Positions 16,751 through 25,271 of a stretch of DNA of 64,000 nucleotides are shown here, piece after piece. Positions within the stretch are counted from its first letter, which is position 1. Each line of letters opens with the position of its first letter. Under the pieces are notes generated by a model. The model saw nothing but the letters and a program-made list of their open reading frames with translations, was not told where the DNA came from and searched no databases. The stretch is from Sphingorhabdus sp. SMR4y. GTDB taxonomy: Bacteria; Pseudomonadota; Alphaproteobacteria; Sphingomonadales; Sphingomonadaceae. The stretch lies in contig NZ_CP022336.1 of NCBI RefSeq assembly GCF_002218195.1, forward strand, positions 2,785,001-2,849,000, read 5' to 3'. The position numbers and the translations under genes are program-made.

Positions 16751-17152
16751 TCACCGATCGGTGCGGCGCTCGTCGAACCATTGCCGCATGATCGCGGCCT
16801 GACAGCCGGAAAAGCCGTATGTGCCGACAACCGAGCAGCTGCCCGGACGGCCGGGACGTGCGGCTTCGTCATGCGAGGCCACGGCAGAGGACCAGCTCTG
16901 TTCGCCCGCCTGTTCCTCTTCGCTTTCGCGCAATTCGGGAGGGATTCGATAGCGTTCCGATTCGGGCCGCTGGGCGCAGACGACTATTTCGTCGCCCTCT
17001 GCCTCCGGACATTCGTCGTCGCCAAAGGTCACGAGAATGTTGATCCGCTCCGGCGTGTCGAGATCGGGAGCCGGGTCGGCCGCGGCGCCGGTCGACCAGA
17101 ACAGGCCTGCCATGATGATGGCCCCGGCGACTGCGACATTTTTGCAAGACAT
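16751..17152 (-). CDS. Secreted hypothetical protein
   Basis: 133 residues with a signal peptide (Met-Ser-Cys-Lys-Asn then a hydrophobic stretch ending Gly-Ala-Ala-Ala). The mature part includes Asp-Glu-Ile-Val-Val-Cys-Ala-Gln and Glu-Arg-Tyr-Arg-Ile-Pro, a pairing seen in many short sphingomonad periplasmic proteins, and four cysteines in all after cleavage. The start at 17152 is chosen because it begins the signal peptide and follows AAGG. Function unknown. Confidence 0.65.
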   Translation of the reverse strand: MSCKNVAVAGAIIMAGLFWSTGAAADPAPDLDTPERINILVTFGDDECPEAEGDEIVVCAQRPESERYRIPPELRESEEEQAGEQSWSSAVASHDEAARPGRPGSCSVVGTYGFSGCQAAIMRQWFDERRTDR

Positions 17153-17300
17153 GAACTGGCCTTTTCGCTGCTCCGCCCCGTCGACGGCAACCCCCCGATC
17201 GTGTCTTGCCTTAAAAACAGGTTCATTGCGCTTTACTGAACAGACGGGCGATGCCGTCAGAAACAGATGCCCGTCGCCCCCGTCGTGCCGCAAGTCCGGC

Positions 17301-18077
17301 TCAGGGCCGCGAAATCATCCCGCCGTCAAGCACCAGCGCCTGGCCGATCATCCAGGAGGATGCGCGCGAGCAGAGATAGAGTGCGGTGCCGGCAATATCC
17401 TCCGGCGCGCCCATCCGGCCGCGCGGGATCTGCGAGATCGCCATCTTGGTCATCCCGTCATTCTCGACGATCTGCTTGGTCATGTTGCTCGGGAAGAACC
17501 CGGGAGCAATGGCGTTGACGTTGATATTAAAAGGGGCGAGATCGGTGGCCAGATGCTCGGTCAGATTGATCACGCCGGATTTGCTGGCGGTATAGGCATA
17601 GGTCGGCATGCCCGAATTGCGGATGCCGTTGATCGAGGCAATATTGATCACGCGCGCCGGTTCGTCCGCAGTACCGGAGGCCTTCAGCAGCGGCAGGAAT
17701 TTCTGGGTGGCGAAGAAGATCGACTTGATATTGATGTCCATTACCTTGTCCCAGCCCGATTCCGGGAAATCCTCGATCGGCGCGCTCCAGTTGGCGCCGG
17801 CGTTGTTGATCAGGATATCGATCTTCTCTTCGCGCTCGCTGACCGCCGCGACCAGCGCCTCGATGCCCTCGACGCGGGACAGGTCCGCCGGGATCGCGAT
17901 GCACTCGCCCAGTGCGGACAGCTCGGCCGCTTTCGCCATAAGCCGCTCTTCCTTGCGGGCGGTGATATAGACTTTTGCGCCATTTTCGATCAGGCCCTGG
18001 GCCATCATCGCGCCAATACCGCTGGATCCGCCGGTTACCACGGCGACCTTGCCCTGCACATCAAATAAGCTCTTCAT
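17301..18077 (-). CDS. Short-chain dehydrogenase/reductase
   Basis: 258 residues: Thr-Gly-Gly-Ser-Ser-Gly-Ile-Gly cofactor motif, Asn-Asn-Ala-Gly, catalytic Ser in Asn-Ile-Ala-Ser-Ile-Asn and Tyr-Ala-Tyr-Thr-Ala-Ser-Lys. The Pro-Gly-Phe-Phe-Pro-Ser-Asn-Met-Thr and C-terminal Leu-Asp-Gly-Gly fit the 3-oxoacyl-ACP-reductase-like (RhlG/gluconate 5-dehydrogenase) branch. Arg in Thr-Ala-Arg-Lys after strand two suggests NADPH. The Met-Lys-Ser-Leu-Phe start at 18077 is preferred over an ATG 12 bases upstream. Substrate unknown. Confidence 0.85.
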   Translation of the reverse strand: MKSLFDVQGKVAVVTGGSSGIGAMMAQGLIENGAKVYITARKEERLMAKAAELSALGECIAIPADLSRVEGIEALVAAVSEREEKIDILINNAGANWSAPIEDFPESGWDKVMDINIKSIFFATQKFLPLLKASGTADEPARVINIASINGIRNSGMPTYAYTASKSGVINLTEHLATDLAPFNINVNAIAPGFFPSNMTKQIVENDGMTKMAISQIPRGRMGAPEDIAGTALYLCSRASSWMIGQALVLDGGMISRP

Positions 18078-18197
18078 CGACACCCGCATTCTCCCGTTGA
18101 TTGACAAGCGGCCACCTTTTTCACATCGTTGGCGGAAAGTCCACGCGCGACTTGGGAACGGCGATCGCGGATGCTGTACCGGCCTGCGCTTTCCCGC

Positions 18198-18458
18198 TCA
18201 GTCGCCCTCGACCCGGGCCATCATGTCCATGAAATCGCGCGCGCTGTTGCGGTCGGTCTCGTCCTCGAAAGCCGTTTCGAGGTCCAGCGGTGCACCGAGC
18301 ATGTACAGCAATGTCCAGAGCGCGAAGCGCCGCCCGCGGTCCTTCTCCAGGCCGAAATCGACGCGCATATGCTCGATCCCCGCCGCCAGCGCCTCCGGCT
18401 GGATCGCGGCCAGATCGGCGGTGCCGAAATAGCGTTGCAACTGGTCATCAAAATCCAT
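18198..18458 (-). CDS. Small hypothetical protein, 86 aa
   Basis: An acidic, mostly helical soluble protein with no signal peptide. It contains Phe-Ala-Leu-Trp-Thr-Leu-Leu-Tyr-Met-Leu-Gly in the middle and ends Arg-Asp-Phe-Met-Asp-Met-Met-Ala-Arg. The codon pattern is like that of neighbouring genes and no overlapping alternative frame is better. No family is recognised. Confidence 0.6.
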   Translation of the reverse strand: MDFDDQLQRYFGTADLAAIQPEALAAGIEHMRVDFGLEKDRGRRFALWTLLYMLGAPLDLETAFEDETDRNSARDFMDMMARVEGD

Positions 18459-18612
18459 GGGCCGGGCTTATGCGGTCCGGGCGATATTGGCAAGCCGGGC
18501 ATCCCGCCCGGATCCTTGCCCGAAGCCAGGACCAGGGTCCCGGAGTTTCGCAGATGCCGCCCCACCGGGAACGGATCGTCCCGATGCGCGTAATTCTTCC
18601 ATGGGAACGAAA

Positions 18613-19086
18613 ATGACACGGACGGAAATTTTTTCCTACATGATGATCGGCCTGTCGCTGGCGCTGATGGCGGGGATCGTGCTCGGCGACCTGACGCGGC
18701 AATCCATGCATGCCCGCCTGTCCGTGCCGCCACCGATCGATCCGGTCGAGCGCTATGCGCTCGGCCAGAATGCCTACAAGATGCCCCATGTTCCGGCCCG
18801 CACAACCCCGGCGCAGCCTGTGCAATATGCCAGGGCCGGTTATGAAATCGGCCGCTATCAGAATGGCACCCGCATCTTGGCGCCCGAGGAACCGGCCCGC
18901 AAGGCCGACCGGCTCCGTCTGGAGCGTCTGCAGGCCTGGAGCGAGGGGAATTTCGGCGCTGACGGTGGCCACGAGGAAGATGATGCGGGCTATGCGGAAG
19001 CGCAAGTCGAGGACCATGGCCCGATCGATGTGGGCGCGGTCAGGGATGCACCTGAAATGACAGCCATGCAGGCAAGCGGAGTTTAG
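18613..19086 (+). CDS. Membrane-anchored hypothetical protein
   Basis: 157 residues: one N-terminal transmembrane segment (about residues 7-28), then a long hydrophilic Pro- and Glu-rich tail with no recognised domain. The ATG at 18613 is favoured by GGGAA 6 bases upstream, with a second ATG at 18601 as alternative. It converges with the large DUF3857 protein on the other strand. Possibly an envelope protein with an extracytoplasmic disordered region. Confidence 0.55.
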   Translation: MTRTEIFSYMMIGLSLALMAGIVLGDLTRQSMHARLSVPPPIDPVERYALGQNAYKMPHVPARTTPAQPVQYARAGYEIGRYQNGTRILAPEEPARKADRLRLERLQAWSEGNFGADGGHEEDDAGYAEAQVEDHGPIDVGAVRDAPEMTAMQASGV

Positions 19087-19116
19087 CGCTCGCGGTGTCG
19101 TGCAGGCTGGCTTCGG

Positions 19117-22059
19117 TCAGGGCCGTTCGAGGCCCAAATCCTTGAAGTCTGCGGCAATTCCCGGTTGCAAATCTTCCGCCTCTTTCAGGTCAGCCTCGCC
19201 GCCCGCCAGATCGCCATTGTGCAGTTTGGCCAGCCCCCGTCCATATAGGGAAATGGCGAAATCCTCAGACTTTTCCAACGCCTGATCATAAGAGTCAATC
19301 GCTTCCAAATATCTGCCCTGCCGGAGGAAGACCATGGCCCTGCTGTCGAGATAGGCGGGCTGGCCGGGCTCGAGCTTGAGCGCTGCATTGCAGTCGAGAA
19401 GAGCGGTTTCCAGATCGAAACTCACCGTAGCGAGGCTCCAGCAAAGCGCATTGAACCGTCTGCCACTTTCCTCCGCATCGTTGCGAATCCGGGCATAAAT
19501 TTCGCGCGCTCTTTCGGCATCCCCCATTCGCACATGAATCTCTGCCCGGATGAGCTGAAACTCCATGTCGCCGGATATTGTTGGATCGCTATTGTCCAGA
19601 AAAGACAGGGCATCCTGATGACGGTCCATCCGGGAGAGGCTTTTTGCCTTATAATATGCGCCAGCCTTGGATGTCGGATCAAAATCCAGCAGCGTCTGGG
19701 CATCGGCCATCGCGCTGTCATAATCTCCCCGGGAAAAATACAAGTCGGCCCGCCTTGCGAGCGCCCAGCTATTTTTCGCTTTCAGGTCGATCGCTCTGGT
19801 CAAGGCCGCAATCGCCGATGGGATATCATTGGCCGTCTGCGCCAGAACCGCACGGCCGTGAAAGACGACTTCAACCCGGGGATCAATACTTTCCGCTCTG
19901 TCAAGATCGGCCTTTGCAGCTGGGGCATTGTTCATATGCGCATAAGTGACACCGCGATTGGCCCAAGCATAAGCATGTTCCGGGTCCAGCTCCACCGCCT
20001 TGGTGAAGTCGGCGATGGCCTTGTCAAATTTCCCCAGGTCCAGATAGTCGTTGCCGCGAACGGAATAATCTGTCGCGGTTTCCGGCTTTCTTTCATCCAG
20101 CGCTGCAATTTCCGCCGGGGTCAGTCGATAATCATACGGGCGCCTCACATAGACGAAAGATTTGCTCAATTCGGTTATATTCTCGGCTGCGGCGATGGCG
20201 TCGGTCCAGGATATTTCGCCGGCGAGGCTGCGCTGGCTTGATTCCATGACCAGTTCATCGCCGGAAATCCTTGTGACCCGCTTGAAGGCATAGTTTCCGG
20301 TAGTGGTGTCGATATCTTCGCCTGCTACAGAAAAGCCGGCCCCGTCATGGGGCAGAACCATTGTTAGCTTATGCGCGGAAAAATGGGGAAATTGTATGGC
20401 GACGGGCGCGTCCATATTGGGGCCGTCTTCGCGTTCATAGTCGACGGCCCAGCCGATCCGGGCGGAGTCGAGCCGAAATCCTTTCCATCCCCAGTCCAGC
20501 TTTGTGGTTCCCGATGCCGTCAAGCGATACTCGCCGCTTTCCGGGTCAAAATGATGGCCAACATCCGAAAGCTCTATGAATTTGAATTTGCCGTTCCAGT
20601 AATTGCGCAGCGCTTTGTCCAGGTCTTGGGCTGAAAGCTGCTCCAGAACAGTCTTGCTGGCGATCGCGCCGTCCCCGCGCAGCACGCTCTTGATTTCGAT
20701 GATGGCGGGCAACGTTGTTCCCGCGCTTGCATCAATCCAGATATCGGTAAATTCATTCGGTTGGTCCAGTGGCTGCTGGTTCAAAGGCTCCAGCTCCGCA
20801 CCTTCAATCAGAACGGGCAATGCCCAGTGAAACGGGGGTATCTGGATGTTGTCGATGTTGGCATCCCCTTGCCGGGTTCCATCGAGCCAATATGTCTTCC
20901 CGGCAATATTTGCCTTGACCAGAATATGATCGAGATGTCCGACCAATGGCAGTCTTTTGTCCAGTCCGTCGCCCCGCGAGGTGCTGACCGCGGCCGGCAC
21001 GGCCTCGATTCCAAGTTCTGCAAGAATGGCGACCAGCAGGGCTGTCTTGCCCTTGCAGTCACCGAATTTTCTTTTCCAGGTCGAGAGCGCATCTGCCGGA
21101 ACAAGATTGCCGGTATTCATGCCGCGATAGACATACCGCACGCGGTTCTGCACCAGTGTCAGGGCTAGGTCGGTCTGGATTTTTGGGTCGTTGCTCGCTT
21201 CACGAATTTTGTCGACTTCGGCCATCAGGGACGAACCAGGCGGGATTTCTGCCGCTTCGATATAAAGCGGAGCCATCAGTGCCGAAATTTCGTTCCACCC
21301 GCCGAAATCGCTGAATTCAATCGTGCGTACAGGGGCATAGCGAGCGGGGGCTTTGTCCGGATGTACCAGATTGGAGGTCCCCGACAGCTGTTGCGACAAT
21401 CGGGTCAGGTTCTTTTGCTTGGTGATTTTGGGTGCGGGCAGGGCATCGCTCTTCTGCCAGCGCATCCGGGAACCATCGTCCCAGAAGGCGTGCAGCGAGA
21501 ATTCCGTATCAGGGGCATTGTTGAAGAATTCCACCATGGTTTCCGAGTGGCCCTTGAGAACAGGGTCATGCGCGCGGATGGTAAAGGCCATATCCACAAT
21601 ATCGCCGACCCGCATGTCTTCAGGTTGAATGGCAGCGGTCAGGATGCCATCCAGGGCGGCGGATTCCAGATTGGCTTCGCGGCGCAAGATCGTAAACGTT
21701 TGCCCGTTCCCCAGAATATCGATGATCTCCTTTCCCCGCAGAATATGCAGTTTGTGGATGATCAGCGTTGAAACGTCCGGAGACCAGGGAATGGAAAGCG
21801 TGCCCATCGTCTGCAACCCCTGTGGGGTTTGGATGAGGATCTGGCTGCCAATGAACATTTCGTCACTGTCTTGGGCAAAACGCAATTGCTGTTGCATCCC
21901 CATCATGACGGCGCCAGCTTCCTTGTTGGATATGTCCCGGTCCATATCCACGGACTGTTCGCTGACCCAGTCTCCCGGCGGTGCAAATATAATCTCTTCT
22001 CCGGCAAGTGCGGGTGCCGCCCACAAAAAAGCACAGCTGACCAAGAATAGTTTTTGCAT
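19117..22059 (-). CDS. DUF3857 / transglutaminase-like / TPR envelope protein
   Basis: 980 residues. A signal peptide (first about 20 residues) is followed by a DUF3857-like region (about 30-240), a transglutaminase-like core near residues 270-390 with Phe-Gly-Asp-Cys-Lys-Gly-Lys, a downstream His-Leu-Asp-His and Tyr-Trp-Leu-Asp-Gly-Thr as the Cys-His-Asp set, and a C-terminal TPR array from about residue 670 (several Tyr-x-x-Ala-Ile-x-Asp units). Probably a periplasmic peptidase or peptidoglycan-linked protein; known relatives are uncharacterised. The TTG upstream at 22077 is rejected in favour of the ATG that starts the signal peptide. Confidence 0.85.
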   Translation of the reverse strand: MQKLFLVSCAFLWAAPALAGEEIIFAPPGDWVSEQSVDMDRDISNKEAGAVMMGMQQQLRFAQDSDEMFIGSQILIQTPQGLQTMGTLSIPWSPDVSTLIIHKLHILRGKEIIDILGNGQTFTILRREANLESAALDGILTAAIQPEDMRVGDIVDMAFTIRAHDPVLKGHSETMVEFFNNAPDTEFSLHAFWDDGSRMRWQKSDALPAPKITKQKNLTRLSQQLSGTSNLVHPDKAPARYAPVRTIEFSDFGGWNEISALMAPLYIEAAEIPPGSSLMAEVDKIREASNDPKIQTDLALTLVQNRVRYVYRGMNTGNLVPADALSTWKRKFGDCKGKTALLVAILAELGIEAVPAAVSTSRGDGLDKRLPLVGHLDHILVKANIAGKTYWLDGTRQGDANIDNIQIPPFHWALPVLIEGAELEPLNQQPLDQPNEFTDIWIDASAGTTLPAIIEIKSVLRGDGAIASKTVLEQLSAQDLDKALRNYWNGKFKFIELSDVGHHFDPESGEYRLTASGTTKLDWGWKGFRLDSARIGWAVDYEREDGPNMDAPVAIQFPHFSAHKLTMVLPHDGAGFSVAGEDIDTTTGNYAFKRVTRISGDELVMESSQRSLAGEISWTDAIAAAENITELSKSFVYVRRPYDYRLTPAEIAALDERKPETATDYSVRGNDYLDLGKFDKAIADFTKAVELDPEHAYAWANRGVTYAHMNNAPAAKADLDRAESIDPRVEVVFHGRAVLAQTANDIPSAIAALTRAIDLKAKNSWALARRADLYFSRGDYDSAMADAQTLLDFDPTSKAGAYYKAKSLSRMDRHQDALSFLDNSDPTISGDMEFQLIRAEIHVRMGDAERAREIYARIRNDAEESGRRFNALCWSLATVSFDLETALLDCNAALKLEPGQPAYLDSRAMVFLRQGRYLEAIDSYDQALEKSEDFAISLYGRGLAKLHNGDLAGGEADLKEAEDLQPGIAADFKDLGLERP

Positions 22060-22116
22060 TTGAGCCCCGTATTTCAATATTTCATTGATATCACTGAAGC
22101 TTATGCAGGCAAGCCT

Positions 22117-22242
22117 TTATGTTCCAAATTCAGTATTCAAGGCAATTGGTACAATCTCTCCAGCCGCTATTTGGACGATCCGGGTTTTTCAACTGATCCG
22201 CCGAAGACGCCGATGACGCTGTCCGTGCGGTTGCAGAATTAA
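22117..22242 (+). pseudogene. Possible 3' remnant of a TonB-dependent receptor gene
   Basis: A short open frame between the DUF3857 gene and dapB ends with residues reading Tyr-Leu-Asp-Asp-Pro-Gly-Phe-Ser-Thr-Asp-Pro-Pro and Leu-Ser-Val-Arg-Leu before the stop at 22240-22242. This resembles the last extracellular loop and final strand of sphingomonad TonB receptors, where Asp-Pro-Gly-Phe and Pro-Pro-Arg-Thr are common. There is no start or upstream body, so it would be a decayed fragment. The match is from memory and could be chance. Confidence 0.3.
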
Positions 22243-22967
22243 AACCCCAGAACCCCGTCCATCCCGTAGCGCCCGGGGCTCTGCCCGGCCAGCCAGCCGG
22301 CCGCTTTCACTGCTCCCCGCGCGAAGATCATCCGGTTTTCTGCTCGGTGGGTCAGCTCGATCCGTTCCTCGTCGCTCGCCAGTATGACTGTATGATCACC
22401 GGCCACCGATCCGCCGCGCAGCGCTGCAAAGCCGATCGCGCCTCTTTCGCGCGCGCCGGTAATCCCGTCGCGGCCGCTTTCGCTGTGAGTGGCGAGATTG
22501 ATGCCGCGCCCCCGCGCAGCCGCTTCGCCGAGTAACTTCGCGGTGCCGCTCGGCGCATCAACCTTGTGCCGGTGGTGCATTTCGACGATCTCGATATCCC
22601 AGTCATCGCCCAGCCGGCTCGCCGCCTGCTGGACCAGCGCCGCCAGCATATTGACGCCGAGCGAGGTATTACCGGTCTGCAATACGGGAATTTTGTTCGC
22701 CGCCGCGTCGATCGCGGCATGATGCGCGTCTTCCAGCCCGGTGGTGCCGATGACGATCGGTTTGTTCGCCGCCACGCAGGCGTCGAGCGTCGCCTGCAAT
22801 GCCTTTGGCGAGGAGAAATCGACCAGCACATCGCTGGCGCCGACCAGCGCCGTGACATCATCGCCCTGATCCGCGCCGCCGGCGTGGGCTTGGCCCGCTT
22901 CCGATATCGCCGCGACCAGCGCCTGTCCCATGCGGCCCTTGCTGCCGATAATTCCGATGGCTGTCAT
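22239..22967 (-). CDS. dapB: 4-hydroxy-tetrahydrodipicolinate reductase
   Basis: 242 residues. The NAD(P)-binding Gly-Ser-Lys-Gly-Arg-Met-Gly, Val-Asp-Phe-Ser-Ser-Pro, the catalytic Glu-Met-His-His-Arg-His-Lys and Gly-Thr-Ala motifs are those of DapB, which reduces the dipicolinate intermediate in lysine and diaminopimelate synthesis. The ATG at 22965-22967 follows AGGA; longer in-frame readings upstream run through an intergenic palindrome and are artefacts. The other lysine gene, lysA, is 30 kb away in this window. Confidence 0.95.
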   Translation of the reverse strand: MTAIGIIGSKGRMGQALVAAISEAGQAHAGGADQGDDVTALVGASDVLVDFSSPKALQATLDACVAANKPIVIGTTGLEDAHHAAIDAAANKIPVLQTGNTSLGVNMLAALVQQAASRLGDDWDIEIVEMHHRHKVDAPSGTAKLLGEAAARGRGINLATHSESGRDGITGARERGAIGFAALRGGSVAGDHTVILASDEERIELTHRAENRMIFARGAVKAAGWLAGQSPGRYGMDGVLGF

Positions 22968-22998
22968 AATATAATTCCTGTTGGTCCTGATCGCAGAT

Positions 22999-23088
22999 TC
23001 GTCATCCTGAACTTGTTTCAGGATCCACTTATCCTCTAGGCTATTTCTATGAGACGAAATGGATGCTGAAACAAGTTCAGCATGACGA
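22999..23088. repeat. Large intergenic imperfect palindrome (REP-like)
   Basis: A 29-base arm at 22999-23027 containing CTGAACTTGTTTCAG pairs with its near-complement at 23060-23088 containing CTGAAACAAGTTCAG, around a 32-base loop. The two mismatched positions compensate between CC/GG and GC/GC. It fills the gap between dapB and the sirtuin gene and matches the class of repeats often found between genes in sphingomonads; it may act as a bidirectional transcript end or be a REP-type mobile unit. Confidence 0.75.
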
Positions 23089-23099
23089 AGAAAGGTCAT

Positions 23100-23816
23100 A
23101 TGCTAAACACTGTCAACAATATCGTAATCCTCACCGGGGCCGGCGTCAGCGCCGAAAGCGGGGTCGCCACCTTTCGCGGGCCGGACGGGCTGTGGGAAGG
23201 CCACCGGGTCGAGGATGTCGCGACGCCCGAGGCCTTTCAACGCAACCCGGTGCTGGTCCAGAATTTCTATGACGAGCGCCGCGCCAAGCTCCGGACGGTG
23301 CAGCCCAATGCCGCCCATCAGGCGCTGGCGACGCTGGACAAGACATGGGCGGGCGAACTGCTTCTGGTCACGCAAAATGTCGATGACCTGCACGACCGGG
23401 CGGGATCGCAACGCCTGCTGCACATGCACGGCGAATTGAACAGCGCCTGGTGTCTGGCCTGCAACGCGCGCTCGCCGTTCGACGGGGTGATGGCCGCCGG
23501 CCCGCCCTGTCCCGCCTGCGGCCAGGCCGGAAGCCTGCGGCCCGACATCGTCTGGTTTGGCGAAATGCCCTATCAGATGGAGCGGATCGAGGAAGCGCTC
23601 GCCCGCTGCGACCTGTTCGTGTCGATCGGCACATCGGGCGCGGTCTATCCGGCTGCGGGCTTCGTCCAGACCGCCCGCTATCACGGCGCGCGCACGCTGG
23701 AGATGAACCTCGATCCCTCGGAGGGCAGTTTTCACTTCCACGAGAGCCGGATGGGCAAGGCAGGCGCGCTGGTGCCGGACTGGGTCGAGCAGGTCCTCTC
23801 GCACGGGCTGTGTTGA
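23100..23816 (+). CDS. cobB: Class III sirtuin, NAD-dependent deacylase
   Basis: 238 residues. The NAD motif Gly-Ala-Gly-Val-Ser-Ala-Glu-Ser-Gly, Thr-Gln-Asn-Val-Asp-Asp-Leu-His, catalytic His in Met-His-Gly-Glu-Leu and two Cys-x2-Cys zinc pairs are present. Phe-Tyr-Asp-Glu-Arg-Arg keeps the Tyr-x2-Arg pair that class III sirtuins use to bind succinyl or malonyl lysine, so desuccinylase activity is likely beside deacetylation. The ATG at 23100 avoids starting inside the palindrome (ATG 23082) and follows AAAGG. Confidence 0.92.
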   Translation: MLNTVNNIVILTGAGVSAESGVATFRGPDGLWEGHRVEDVATPEAFQRNPVLVQNFYDERRAKLRTVQPNAAHQALATLDKTWAGELLLVTQNVDDLHDRAGSQRLLHMHGELNSAWCLACNARSPFDGVMAAGPPCPACGQAGSLRPDIVWFGEMPYQMERIEEALARCDLFVSIGTSGAVYPAAGFVQTARYHGARTLEMNLDPSEGSFHFHESRMGKAGALVPDWVEQVLSHGLC

Positions 23817-23827
23817 GGGAGGATGTC

Positions 23828-24178
23828 GTGGCGGGTGCGATGAAGGGCCGTTGCCATTGCGGCGCGGTGCAGATCACGGTGGCGGCACCGCCGGCCGAAG
23901 TTCTGCGCTGCAACTGCACGCTCTGCCGCAAGACCGGCTGGCGCGGCGGCTACTGGCCTCCCGGGGAAGTGACCATCGCCGCACAGGCCGACGCGATCAG
24001 CCCCTATGTCCAGGGCAAGCGGACGATTACCGGCTGGATTTGCCGACGCTGCGGCTGTTTCACCCACTGGACTCCGCTGACCGCGTCGCCGGAGCGTATG
24101 GGTGTGAATATGCGAATGTTCGAGACAGGGGAATGGCACCATCTGCCGGTCCGCGAAGTGGACGGGGCGCGTCTCTGA
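23828..24178 (+). CDS. GFA-family zinc protein (GTG start)
   Basis: 116 residues of the glutathione-dependent formaldehyde-activating-like family: Cys-His-Cys-Gly-Ala-Val near the start, Cys-Asn-Cys-Thr-Leu-Cys-Arg-Lys-Thr-Gly and Cys-Arg-Arg-Cys-Gly supply the zinc ligands. Most family members are not proven formaldehyde enzymes. The GTG at 23828 is chosen because GGGAGG (23817-23822) is 5 bases upstream, while the first ATG (23840) is 17 bases from it. The ribosome site begins directly after the sirtuin stop, so the two genes are cotranscribed. Confidence 0.8.
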   Translation: MAGAMKGRCHCGAVQITVAAPPAEVLRCNCTLCRKTGWRGGYWPPGEVTIAAQADAISPYVQGKRTITGWICRRCGCFTHWTPLTASPERMGVNMRMFETGEWHHLPVREVDGARL

Positions 24179-24356
24179 TTCGCCCTCGCGACCCGTTGAT
24201 CGGCACGGGCGCCAGTGCCGGCACAGTCTCATCATGGTCCGACAAAAAAAACTTTTCTTCTCCGTCTCATGATGCTTAACTGGGGCAATCGCGGGTCCGC
24301 TCTTGCTCATGTTCCATGTCAGGCAATCCGCGATCGAGCAATGAACGGGGAAGACA

Positions 24357-24515
24357 ATGACGCGAGAGAATAAGCCAATGCCTGCAAGCCGGGACCGGAA
24401 AAGAAAATATGAAAAACCGTCCCTCGTTCTGTTGAGCGACACGACTAGGGTCGAAGGAAAAACCTCTCTTTCCTACGAGACTACGACTGTTGGCCTTAGT
24501 TTTGGGCCGAGCTGA
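24357..24515 (+). CDS. Candidate RiPP precursor peptide, copy 1 (52 aa)
   Basis: A basic N-terminus is followed by Tyr18-Glu-Lys-Pro-Ser-Leu-Val-Leu-Leu-Ser-Asp-Thr and Glu33-Gly34-Lys, the block shared by all three copies. Known lasso-peptide leaders carry a Tyr-x-x-Pro-x-Leu motif bound by the RiPP recognition element. If cleavage is before Gly34 the core is 19 residues with Glu41 at position 8, as for lasso macrolactams. The usual Thr at -2 is Val here. GGGG(AAG) lies 6 bases before the ATG. Conservation of length and frame in three copies is the main sign that it is a real gene. Function is inferred. Confidence 0.65.
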   Translation: MTRENKPMPASRDRKRKYEKPSLVLLSDTTRVEGKTSLSYETTTVGLSFGPS

Positions 24516-24818
24516 TCACAAGCGCGGTTGCAGAGATCGTAGGATCAAGGCAACGTTCAACAGGAATCGCCTGACGGATTACTATCCTGCTTGGGTCCCG
24601 AACCCCATTATATATCCTGTTGCCTTTCTCCACTTATGATGGGGGACTTCCGCTTTAATGCGCTCCATGCACCTCAGTGCGATCTGTCAAAAACGCCTTT
24701 CTTTTTAATATGATGTTGCCTAATTGGGGCAAGCATACGGTCGCACTGATACATGATTCATATTTTAGGTCACGTGACGGGCAATCCGCGATCGCGCTAA
24801 TAACAGGGAAAGAAATTT

Positions 24819-24977
24819 ATGAACCACGATGGGCAACAATCTGTCAGCCAAGTCCGGAAAAAACTATATGAAAAGCCGGAGCTCGTCCTGTTGACCGATA
24901 CAGCGAGTGCCGAAGGCAAGCCAACGGTCTGGACCAGTGAGACTTCAGGTCCTTTCACTTCTGCTGGTTTGAGCTAG
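24819..24977 (+). CDS. Candidate RiPP precursor peptide, copy 2 (52 aa)
   Basis: Shares Tyr17-Glu-Lys-Pro-Glu-Leu-Val-Leu-Leu-Thr-Asp-Thr and Ala-Ser-Ala-Glu-Gly33-Lys with the other copies. The proposed core from Gly33 is 20 residues, contains one Trp (position 6) and puts Glu41 at position 9, again in the lasso ring range; it ends Ala-Gly-Leu-Ser. CAGGGAAAG is upstream of the ATG. The N-terminal 12 residues and the core are diverged from copies 1 and 3 while the leader block is not, which is the pattern expected of a precursor family with a conserved recognition leader. Confidence 0.65.
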   Translation: MNHDGQQSVSQVRKKLYEKPELVLLTDTASAEGKPTVWTSETSGPFTSAGLS

Positions 24978-25271
24978 TCCGGCGACATCACAGCGGCACT
25001 GCCTGCAAGATAGCATGATGACCTGCTATATTCTGAAGTAGTGGCTGAGAACGGACGGTCAGCTTGTTATGCCCCCAAGCACGGGAGTTTCCTCCGCTTG
25101 CGACGAATGTTCTCCGGTCTTTCCTGTCTTCGCGTCGCCTTAACTTGCTAGTAAAAAAAGGGCTTTTCTTCTCAGCGGGGTGATGCTTAAAGAAGGGCAG
25201 GAGCGGGTTCGCTCCTGACCATCTATTCGAGCCAAGAAACCCGGCATTGGGGATGGCAAAAGGGAATGATC

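Noticed and set aside
18490-18600. GC-rich palindromic stretch before the membrane-anchored protein
   Set aside because: The stems are short and imperfect with no T run; not reported as a terminator.
19117-22059. Transglutaminase-like protein as the lasso leader protease
   Set aside because: It is a DUF3857/TPR envelope protein with a signal peptide, separated from the peptide genes by dapB, the sirtuin and GFA genes; it lacks the small cytoplasmic B2 architecture.
22968-23099. N-terminal extension of dapB
   Set aside because: It reads through the REP-like palindrome and has no conserved residues.
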